Source: SYFY01 sp031385325 (lineage in GTDB: Bacteria; Pseudomonadota; Gammaproteobacteria; Pseudomonadales; Azotimanducaceae). Taken from it: 7,411 nucleotides of DNA. The stretch lies in assembly GCA_031385325.1 (NCBI GenBank), contig JANNBJ010000167.1, positions 1 to 7,411 on the forward strand. Reading direction: 5' to 3'. The translations under genes and the position numbers were made by a program. This document shows positions 1 through 4,831 of the stretch, in pieces (position 1 is the stretch's first letter; every line of letters starts with the position of its first letter). Under the pieces are notes generated by a model, which did not search any database, was not told where the DNA came from, and saw nothing but the letters and a program-made list of their open reading frames with translations.

Positions 1-116
1 ATTTCGAGGCGCATAGTGGGCCTTTCCAAAGGAAACACGGGGGCAACGAGAAATCGGGGAAAAATGGACCGCTCTTCCCACCGGCGCAGTAGATCAGTCT
101 CAAGTCCGACAGGCTC
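1..116 (+). mobile_element. possible outer end of an insertion sequence (window-edge fragment)
   Basis: No native gene is evident here. On the plus strand a frame open from the left edge (positions 3-92) ends in TAG and encodes a short basic tail ending PLFPPAQ, which could be the C-terminus of a transposase. It is followed by about 25 bases ending in GTCCGACAGGCTC and then CTAG at 117-120. A short gap from the last stop to a terminal repeat that abuts a palindromic CTAG target is the layout expected of some insertion sequences. Only one end is in the window, so inverted repeats and target duplication cannot be tested. Another plus-strand frame is open from 1 to the TAG at 118-120, and a minus-strand ATG at 12-14 points out of the window, so the coding frame is uncertain. 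It could equally be plain intergenic DNA. Confidence 0.3.
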
Positions 117-800
117 CTAGCGCCCACCCTCCAGCATTCGATCCTGCAATCGGCGATTGCGGTCCTGCTCATGTCGCAGGGCTGCACGCAGACGCTGGGT
201 TTCCTCTTGTGTCTCCCGCAGCTTGTCTCGCAGCACAGACAGCTCATGCCGGAGTGAATCGGTCGACACACTGGACGGCGTAAATTCGGCGAACGCATTG
301 GCAGGGGCTGCTCTCGACGCGACTTCCCTGGTCGGGACATCGATAGCCGCACGTGACGGGGATCGTCGCGGCAGCAAGCCGCTGGCGTTGTGCATCACCG
401 CGTGCTGGATCTTCTGTAGCGGATCATCGCGACTGCAGGTCCACAGTTGCCGGGCATGCCAGGGCACCGGACATTGTGCGCGACTGGCCAGACGAATCGG
501 CCCGTGACCAAGGTTGGGACCAGCCCCTGCATGCTGCAGCAGGTGTTTGAGCGGCAGATTGAAAGACGACGCGAGTGCGCCCTGAGCATCAATCTCAAGC
601 TGGAACAGCACCATGCCACGAACCACCAGTTCATCGCCGACGCCTGCATACACCGTTTTGACCGTGCGCCCAGCCAGCGTTGTCAGCGCCGCCGCGCCAT
701 TCAGGACCGCTTCAAATTCCCCATAGGGCATCTCGACCTCGATGTCGAGATCGTCGGTTAGAAAGAACAATAATTCCTGAAGATCGTCGAAATCGGACAT
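117..800 (-). CDS. conserved-looking hypothetical protein with C-terminal coiled coil
   Basis: The product is 227 residues with no signal peptide or membrane segment, so it is probably cytoplasmic. Residues 1-135 look like one folded domain: an acidic N-terminus (SDFDDLQELLFFLTDD), alternating beta-type segments (EVEMPYGEFEAVL, VVRGMVLFQLEI), then GPIRLASRAQCPVPWHARQLW at about 100-120 and an amphipathic stretch DPLQKIQHAVMHNA. Residues 141-180 are a Pro/Ala/Arg/Ser-rich linker. Residues 181-222 are a strongly charged coiled coil with regularly spaced leucines (183, 187, 190, 194, 204, 208, 218), suggesting an oligomer. The overall pattern reminds me of gammaproteobacterial hypothetical proteins sometimes labelled as chromosome-partitioning ParA, but there is no Walker A motif, so ATPase function is not supported. 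The start was chosen at MSDFDD (800); an upstream in-frame ATG at 827 would add nine residues (MRRARESLV). Neither start has a strong Shine-Dalgarno. Function unknown. Confidence 0.75.
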   Translation of the reverse strand: MSDFDDLQELLFFLTDDLDIEVEMPYGEFEAVLNGAAALTTLAGRTVKTVYAGVGDELVVRGMVLFQLEIDAQGALASSFNLPLKHLLQHAGAGPNLGHGPIRLASRAQCPVPWHARQLWTCSRDDPLQKIQHAVMHNASGLLPRRSPSRAAIDVPTREVASRAAPANAFAEFTPSSVSTDSLRHELSVLRDKLRETQEETQRLRAALRHEQDRNRRLQDRMLEGGR

Positions 801-914
801 CACGAGACTTTCCCGAGCCCGCCGCATCGTTTGGGCGGGATCGAACCAGCAGACAACCAGTGAAGATCAGAGTCTAACAATCCACGGTCGCTGGGGTGTG
901 CGACAGGTCTCATT

Positions 915-931
915 GTCTGACTCGTTCAGAC
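915..931 (-). terminator. hairpin downstream of the 65-residue gene, possible weak terminator
   Basis: A perfect 6-base inverted repeat, GTCTGA and TCAGAC, is separated by a 5-base loop. It lies about 25 bases beyond the stop codon of the minus-strand small gene and is flanked by the 10-base GC palindrome CGCCGCGGCG at 931-940. No T-run follows on the minus strand, so classic intrinsic termination is doubtful. It may instead only stabilise a 3' end. Confidence 0.25.
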
Positions 932-956
932 GCCGCGGCGACCGCGAGGCAGCGCC

Positions 957-1154
957 TCAGGCCGAGCGAAGATCCTCGGGGAAATCGGCCAATCGATGCA
1001 GATCATTGAGATGGAAGGCCGCCCGCTTTGCGCCACGGGCCGGGTGCCGTGCCTCCGCATAGACCATCTTGTCGCCGCGTATATCGACCACGTCAACAAT
1101 GACATAATCCAGATCACTCAACTTGAACGACTTGCCTAACAACTCTTCTTGCAC
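957..1154 (-). CDS. small hypothetical protein, 65 residues, GTG start
   Basis: A 65-residue soluble protein with no signal peptide, cysteine or transmembrane stretch. The sequence looks like a real small beta-rich domain: DYVIVDVVDIRGDKMVYAEAR suggests two or three strands, followed by a basic turn (RHPARGAKRAAF) and a short acidic helix (LNDLHRLADFPEDL). The start is a GTG with AAGGAAG at 1160-1166, five bases upstream. That is a good ribosome binding site and the main reason to prefer this frame over the overlapping 926-1117 frame. It is transcribed divergently from the PfkB kinase and lies about 157 bases upstream of the coiled-coil gene on the same strand, so the two could share a transcript, though a hairpin sits between them. 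I do not recognise a family; function unknown. Confidence 0.6.
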   Translation of the reverse strand: MQEELLGKSFKLSDLDYVIVDVVDIRGDKMVYAEARHPARGAKRAAFHLNDLHRLADFPEDLRSA

Positions 1155-1159
1155 GACTG

Positions 1160-1166
1160 CTTCCTT
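1160..1166 (-). promoter_or_regulatory. ribosome binding site deciding the GTG start of the 65-residue gene
   Basis: The minus strand reads AAGGAAG, five bases before the GTG at 1152-1154. The match to the 16S anti-Shine-Dalgarno is good and supports translation of this short gene from a non-ATG codon. Confidence 0.55.
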
Positions 1167-1186
1167 AAACTCTGTGCGTACTCCAG

Positions 1187-1192
1187 ATCATA
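1187..1192 (-). promoter_or_regulatory. candidate -10 element for the 65-residue gene
   Basis: TATGAT on the minus strand matches five of six bases of the sigma-70 -10 consensus and lies about 32 bases before the GTG start, leaving room for a short leader with the ribosome binding site. No recognisable -35 hexamer sits 16-18 bases upstream, so this is a weak prediction. Confidence 0.25.
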
Positions 1193-1222
1193 GATCGGGT
1201 TCACAATTCTGCGAGCGGTAAG

Positions 1223-1263
1223 TTGTCGGTGAAAGGCAAGGCTGGATACTGGTGTTATTAACA
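1223..1263 (+). promoter_or_regulatory. candidate promoter with palindromic operator before the PfkB kinase gene
   Basis: TTGTCG (1223-1228) and GATACT (1245-1250) each match four of six sigma-70 consensus bases and are separated by 16 bases. Immediately downstream is the perfect 11-base palindrome TGTTATTAACA (1253-1263), centred at 1258. That is where transcription from this promoter would start, so a repressor bound there would block it. It is the most AT-rich spot in the divergent spacer between the small minus-strand gene and the kinase. Both the promoter and the operator are inferred from sequence only. Confidence 0.3.
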
Positions 1264-1313
1264 AACGCTTACATGTTTCATGACACGTCTGCACACGGGC
1301 GGAACGTTGACGC

Positions 1314-2135
1314 ATGAGCGGCATTTTGATCATCGGTTCTCTGGCATACGACCTGATCGCCTCAACTCGCGACGCTCTGCCAGCGGCAAATGTAAAACTG
1401 GATTCCGTGCGTACCGACTTCGGGGGTTGCGGTGGCAATCTCGCTTATAACTTCAGTCGCCTGGGACAGCGTCACGTCCTGCATGGTCATCTCGGCGCAC
1501 TCGATGCGCAGGCTTATCAGCTGCACCTGGACAAGGTCGGAGCAACGCTCACGGGAATACGGCTTACAGAAGGTCAGAGCTCGGCGCGAGCGTTTATTTT
1601 CACAGACCCGGATGGCACCCAGTTCACGGCGTTTCATCCATTGCAGGTGGATCTGAGCCTCTGGCAGCAGCACCTCGAAACAACCCTTGCCGGTTACACG
1701 CCGGACTTCGCGATCATCGCGTCCGACCTGCCGCTGCGAATGCTGGCCGCTACTCGCCGCCTGCGGACTGTCTGTCCGCTGCTCTGTTACGCCGGCCAGT
1801 ACACGGCTCACCTGACACAGGATGAGGCTACCGAATTACTCGCTGCAGCAAGTATCGTGGTCCAGAACGAACACGAACACCGGCTGTTGCCTGTGCCCGA
1901 TGGCCCGCTCTCCATCGTCACGCGCGGGGCGCAGGCCGTGTACGTTCGTGACAAACTCATCCACGAATTTCCCGTACCCGCTGTGAAGACCGTCGATCCC
2001 ACCGGCTGCGGCGATGCCTTCACCGCCGCGTTCACGCATCAGTGGCTGCTGAACAAATCCTTGCCTGAATCAGTCAATGCGGGCATTGCCTGGGCGCAGC
2101 GGTGCCTGGCTCATACAGGCAGTCAGGCCCATTGA
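1314..2135 (+). CDS. PfkB-family carbohydrate/nucleoside kinase, adenosine-kinase-like
   Basis: The product is a 273-residue cytoplasmic kinase of the ribokinase/PfkB fold, which transfers the ATP gamma-phosphate to a sugar or nucleoside hydroxyl. The N-terminal strand is GILIIGSLAYDLI. The first PfkB signature, FGGCGGNLAYNFSRLG, is at residues 36-51. An NxxE motif (NEHE, 185-188) is typical of Mg-phosphate binding in this superfamily. TRG is at 203-205. The second signature, DPTGCGDAFTAAF, is at 228-240, with Asp234 as the expected catalytic base in the GCGD anion hole. The GGCGGN and DPTGCGDAF variants resemble proteobacterial proteins annotated as adenosine kinase, but those are usually about 310 residues, so this one is short and the substrate is not certain. 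The ATG start has only a weak purine stretch (GGA at 1301-1303). The gene is monocistronic: its 5' neighbour is divergent and its 3' neighbour convergent, 21 bases away. Confidence 0.9.
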   Translation: MSGILIIGSLAYDLIASTRDALPAANVKLDSVRTDFGGCGGNLAYNFSRLGQRHVLHGHLGALDAQAYQLHLDKVGATLTGIRLTEGQSSARAFIFTDPDGTQFTAFHPLQVDLSLWQQHLETTLAGYTPDFAIIASDLPLRMLAATRRLRTVCPLLCYAGQYTAHLTQDEATELLAAASIVVQNEHEHRLLPVPDGPLSIVTRGAQAVYVRDKLIHEFPVPAVKTVDPTGCGDAFTAAFTHQWLLNKSLPESVNAGIAWAQRCLAHTGSQAH

Positions 2136-2156
2136 ACTTCGCCGTGAAAAGTACCG

Positions 2157-3173
2157 TTAGCGAGTGAACAGTTTCTCCAGCCCTGTGCCCATCAGCAGTC
2201 CATCCACATATCGACGATCTTCGCCGTCCAGGCGTGCATGCGATTGACGCAGCCACTGCAGGCAGCGGGCCTGATACGGGAAGGTCTGCTGCTCCCAGTG
2301 GGCACCATCGATCGTCGTCGTAAACATCTTCGCACCCTCGTTCAGCGCTGCCGCGTTGCCTAGCAGCGCAGGCACATAGACCCGCCCGATTTCTTCGAGG
2401 AAAGGACGCAGTACCACCGCCACTTCTTCACGGCCAAGCCAGTCATCCTGCTGCGGCTCGAGGCCAGAGAGGTCTTCGACCACGCTGCACCACGCATACA
2501 CACGCGGTGCCAGCGCAAACGTCTCGGCCATGGGCGTGGGATCAAACATTGCCAGTTGTGTGAGTTGTCCAAACAGGCCGAAGTCCGCGCTCGAAGGACG
2601 ATCACCAAAACAATACGGGCTCGCATTCATGCGCTCGGCAAACAGGCCCAGAAAACGCCGATAGCTGGCTTCGATAATGGGCGCGGTAATGGCATTGCTG
2701 CCCACCACATACAGTCGGCTGATCTGTCGATCGCGAATGAACTGGCTGCGCGGCGCGAGACCCTCCTCAGTCACGGTGAGGTCGCGCCAGCGTGGCAGGA
2801 TCTGCCCGGCGCGCTCGATGTCTGCCGCGTAATACCAGCGATAGTGGAACATCGCCTTGGTCAGCCACTCATCCGCGTAGTCTTCAATCAGCTCATCGAG
2901 AAAGGCCAGTGCCGGATCGTCAGGAATCACCGAACGCCCACTGAAGCGCTGCTCCAGATCGCGAATGATCGGTGTGGAATCAACCACCGCCTGATCTTCA
3001 CCGGGAAACCAGAACGTCGGCAGCAGTTCGACCTTGGGTTTGGGCAGCGCATTGGCTTGCGGTGACCCGCTCATGATCAGGCGATAGGGGATCTGTCGAT
3101 AGCGCATCAACGACAGCATTTTCCGCGTGTAGGGGGAACCGGGTGCACCCCGGATGATCAGTGGTTCGTTCAT
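2157..3173 (-). CDS. glutathione S-transferase-family protein, long form
   Basis: The product is 338 residues and soluble. The N-terminal thioredoxin-like GST domain starts at once with LIIRGAPGSPYTRKML (residues 5-20), where SPYTRK occupies the catalytic-loop position. It continues to LPTFWF and VVDSTPIIRDLE (63-74), the DST/S region that binds the gamma-glutamyl part of glutathione. An all-helical C-terminal domain follows, with RPSSADFGLFGQL at about 192-204; the S-x-x-D there matches the GST N-capping box. Classic GSTs are about 200-230 residues, so roughly 100 residues are extra: a helical insertion around 80-160 and a C-terminal tail rich in aromatic residues. ATG 3173 is preferred over the ATG at 3221 because TGAGGT (3181-3186) lies seven bases upstream. 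The upstream alternative would add 16 residues and run through the dyad in the divergent spacer. Whether it uses glutathione, and on what substrate, is not visible. Confidence 0.88.
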   Translation of the reverse strand: MNEPLIIRGAPGSPYTRKMLSLMRYRQIPYRLIMSGSPQANALPKPKVELLPTFWFPGEDQAVVDSTPIIRDLEQRFSGRSVIPDDPALAFLDELIEDYADEWLTKAMFHYRWYYAADIERAGQILPRWRDLTVTEEGLAPRSQFIRDRQISRLYVVGSNAITAPIIEASYRRFLGLFAERMNASPYCFGDRPSSADFGLFGQLTQLAMFDPTPMAETFALAPRVYAWCSVVEDLSGLEPQQDDWLGREEVAVVLRPFLEEIGRVYVPALLGNAAALNEGAKMFTTTIDGAHWEQQTFPYQARCLQWLRQSHARLDGEDRRYVDGLLMGTGLEKLFTR

Positions 3174-3195
3174 GCGCGTGACCTCAGGAAAAATG

Positions 3196-3215
3196 GGCAG
3201 CAGACGTATGCTGCC
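3196..3215. promoter_or_regulatory. 20-base dyad in divergent spacer, candidate shared operator
   Basis: The arms GGCAGCA and TGCTGCC are perfect inverted repeats of seven bases around the six-base centre GACGTA, whose inner ACGT is also symmetric. Eighteen of twenty positions therefore obey dyad symmetry. The dyad sits in the 85-base spacer between the divergent GST (start 3173) and D-cysteine desulfhydrase (start 3259) genes, close to where their promoters must be. A dimeric regulator could control both genes from here. As RNA it could also form a hairpin in either leader. No clear sigma-70 -35/-10 pair could be picked out beside it. Confidence 0.45.
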
Positions 3216-3245
3216 GGGCATTGTAGTGGGAGAATTCCGGCTTCC

Positions 3246-3251
3246 AAAGGA
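3246..3251 (+). promoter_or_regulatory. ribosome binding site fixing the start of the desulfhydrase gene
   Basis: AAAGGA lies seven bases before ATG 3259. It favours this start over upstream in-frame ATGs (such as 3154), which would add about 35 residues without homology character and run across the divergent promoter region into the GST gene. Confidence 0.6.
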
Positions 3252-3258
3252 CTACACC

Positions 3259-4272
3259 ATGCCAATGCCCGCCTGGCTCGAAACCCTGCCCCGTGTTTCA
3301 CTCGGCCATCTGCCAACCCCGCTGGAGCCGTTGACCCGCTTGTCTAAGGAACTCGGCGGCCCGCGCCTCTGGGTGAAGCGGGACGATTGCACGGGCCTCG
3401 CCACTGGCGGCAACAAGACCCGCAAACTGGAATACCTGCTGGCGGAAGCGCAGGCACAATCGGCGACCGACATCATCACGTTTGGCGCGGTGCAGTCGAA
3501 CCACGCCCGCCAGACTGCGGCGGCCTGTGCGCGACTCGGCCTGCCGTGTCATCTGGTACTGACCGAGCAGGTGGCCTGGAAACATCGAGCCTACGGCCAT
3601 GGTGGCAATGTGCTGCTGGATCATCTGTTCGGCGCTGCGGTCCACATCATGCCGACGGCAGCAGCGGGCGACTTCACGGTCCAACTACGCACTAACCTCG
3701 AAGCACAGGGGCGTCGCCCCTACCTGATCCCGGCGGGTGGCTCGAACGCAACCGGTGCGCTGGGCTATGTGCGATGTGCGGCCGAACTGATCGCCGATTG
3801 CGACCGCATGGGGATCAAGCCCAGCCACGTGGTGCACGCCAGTTCCAGCGCCGGTACGCAGGCCGGCCTGATCTACGGTTTCGCCAGGCTCGGCGTTGAC
3901 ATGAACGTGCACGGGATCAATGTCTACCATGACCGGCTTGCAGATCTGGAAACACGTATTCAGAAGATCGTTGCCGACCTCGCACAACGACATAGACCAA
4001 TCACTGTACCCGCGATCAACCTGACGGATCGTTATCGTGGCAAGGCTTACGGCTTTCCTGCAGAGGGCACCATTGCTGCCATTCGCCTGCTGGCAAGGCT
4101 GGAAGCGCTGATCTTCGACCCGGTGTACAGCGGCAAGGCGGCGGCGGCGCTAGTCGACCTGGTGAGTGTGGGCCAGTTTGGTGATGCGCAGGATGTCATC
4201 CTCATCCACACCGGCGGCGTTGCGAGCCTGGGCGTTTACGACAATGCGTTCGCCAGCTCATCCCAGTCCTGA
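3259..4272 (+). CDS. dcyD: D-cysteine desulfhydrase (PLP-dependent, ACC deaminase family)
   Basis: A 337-residue fold-type II PLP enzyme expected to convert D-cysteine to pyruvate, hydrogen sulfide and ammonia in the cytoplasm. Length fits the family (about 330). GLATGGNKTRKLEYL (46-60) carries the Schiff-base lysine, Lys53. VQSNHARQ (78-85) contains the Ser80/Asn81 region that sits opposite the cofactor. PAGGSNATGALGYV (158-171) and SSSAGTQAGL (195-204) are the expected substrate/phosphate-binding loops. The ACC deaminase diagnostic pair Glu295 and Leu322 (in VYEGK and HLGG) is here Ser291 (VYSGK) and Thr318 (HTGG), with the same 27-residue spacing. That is the D-cysteine desulfhydrase pattern, so ACC deaminase activity is unlikely. 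Related family members can also act on other D-amino acids. It is divergent from the GST gene, and its last 37 bases overlap the 3' end of the convergent NUDIX gene. Confidence 0.88.
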   Translation: MPMPAWLETLPRVSLGHLPTPLEPLTRLSKELGGPRLWVKRDDCTGLATGGNKTRKLEYLLAEAQAQSATDIITFGAVQSNHARQTAAACARLGLPCHLVLTEQVAWKHRAYGHGGNVLLDHLFGAAVHIMPTAAAGDFTVQLRTNLEAQGRRPYLIPAGGSNATGALGYVRCAAELIADCDRMGIKPSHVVHASSSAGTQAGLIYGFARLGVDMNVHGINVYHDRLADLETRIQKIVADLAQRHRPITVPAINLTDRYRGKAYGFPAEGTIAAIRLLARLEALIFDPVYSGKAAAALVDLVSVGQFGDAQDVILIHTGGVASLGVYDNAFASSSQS

Positions 4273-4775
4273 ACAATCTGCAACCGTTCAAGCTCCTTGC
4301 GAAACCACGGCGTAAAGACATCTGGCAGCAGTGCCAGCATGGACTGCAACTCGCTTCTTGAAACCCACTGCACCTCGCTCACCTCCACACCGTCGAACCG
4401 CACCTCACCGTCGTAGTGCAGCACAAAGGCCTGCTGGAACTCGGCATCCACCCCGCCCGGCCACACCAGTGAATCGGCGCTCAGCGCACCGATCGGCCGA
4501 GGCTCGACGCCAGTGATGCCGAGTTCTTCGCGCAAGCCGCGGCACATGCCCCTGAAGTAGGATTCGCCGGGCTGCAGATGCTCACCACACGCGTAGTCCC
4601 AGCAACCTGCGTAGAGATCCTTGTCAGGCGCCCGCCGCTGCAGGAGCATCCGTCCGGCACCATTGCGCACAAAAACATGCGCCGAGCGATGCCACAGCCC
4701 AAGCCGGTGCACTTCGTGACGAGGCATCTGGCCGAGGCATGCGCCATCAGCTGCAAAGACATCGAAATACTCCAT
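4236..4775 (-). CDS. NUDIX hydrolase, Idi/YfcD-like
   Basis: A 179-residue soluble NUDIX protein. After a short beta N-terminus (MEYFDVFAADGACLG) comes WHRSAHVFVRNGAGRMLLQRR (28-48), then KDLYAGCWDYACGEHLQPGES and RGLREELGI (79-87). This layout (WHRSxHV, LLQRR, KDxYxGxWD) resembles isopentenyl-diphosphate isomerase and E. coli YfcD rather than MutT. The NUDIX box G-x5-E-x7-R-E-U-x-E-E-x-G-U is altered at two places: the leading Gly is Glu65 and the Glu of RE is Gly80. The metal-binding glutamates Glu83 and Glu84 and also Glu71 remain, so activity is plausible, probably cleaving a nucleoside diphosphate-type substrate, but the substrate is unknown. Idi-specific identity is not supported. ATG 4775 has AGGAG (4781-4785) five bases upstream and is preferred over the ATG at 4793. 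Its stop lies inside the desulfhydrase gene. Confidence 0.87.
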   Translation of the reverse strand: MEYFDVFAADGACLGQMPRHEVHRLGLWHRSAHVFVRNGAGRMLLQRRAPDKDLYAGCWDYACGEHLQPGESYFRGMCRGLREELGITGVEPRPIGALSADSLVWPGGVDAEFQQAFVLHYDGEVRFDGVEVSEVQWVSRSELQSMLALLPDVFTPWFRKELERLQIVQDWDELANALS

Positions 4776-4780
4776 GCACG

Positions 4781-4785
4781 CTCCT
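4781..4785 (-). promoter_or_regulatory. ribosome binding site of the NUDIX gene
   Basis: AGGAG on the minus strand, five bases before ATG 4775, decides between this start and the in-frame ATG at 4793, which would place the Shine-Dalgarno inside the coding region. Confidence 0.6.
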
Positions 4786-4819
4786 GTCGGCATTGGTAGT
4801 CTTGAACCCGCAAAATCCC

Positions 4820-4824
4820 GAGGA
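4820..4824 (+). promoter_or_regulatory. ribosome binding site deciding a GTG start for the Mo enzyme
   Basis: GAGGA lies seven bases before GTG 4832. The in-frame ATG at 4739 would add 31 residues of unconserved, non-signal-like sequence overlapping the divergent NUDIX gene, so the GTG is the likely start. Confidence 0.6.
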
Positions 4825-4831
4825 ATTCCCT

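Noticed and set aside
828..850. A tRNA T-arm-like stretch (GGTTCGATCCC on the minus strand) upstream of the coiled-coil gene
   Set aside because: The five-base T-stem has a mismatch and a wobble pair, and no D-arm, anticodon stem or acceptor stem can be folded around it; coincidence.
926..1117. A 63-residue minus-strand frame overlapping the small gene
   Set aside because: Arg/Trp/Met-rich composition typical of an out-of-frame shadow; the 957-1154 frame has the better ribosome binding site and composition.
1362..1811. A 149-residue frame antisense to the PfkB kinase
   Set aside because: Lies wholly within a well-supported kinase gene and shows no motif of its own.
2556..3065. A 169-residue plus-strand frame inside the GST-like gene
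   Set aside because: Antisense shadow of the GST-family coding region, without recognisable motifs.
3154..3258. N-terminal extension of the desulfhydrase to the ATG at 3154
   Set aside because: Adds residues absent from the family, crosses the divergent promoter region and GST start, and lacks the ribosome binding site present before 3259.
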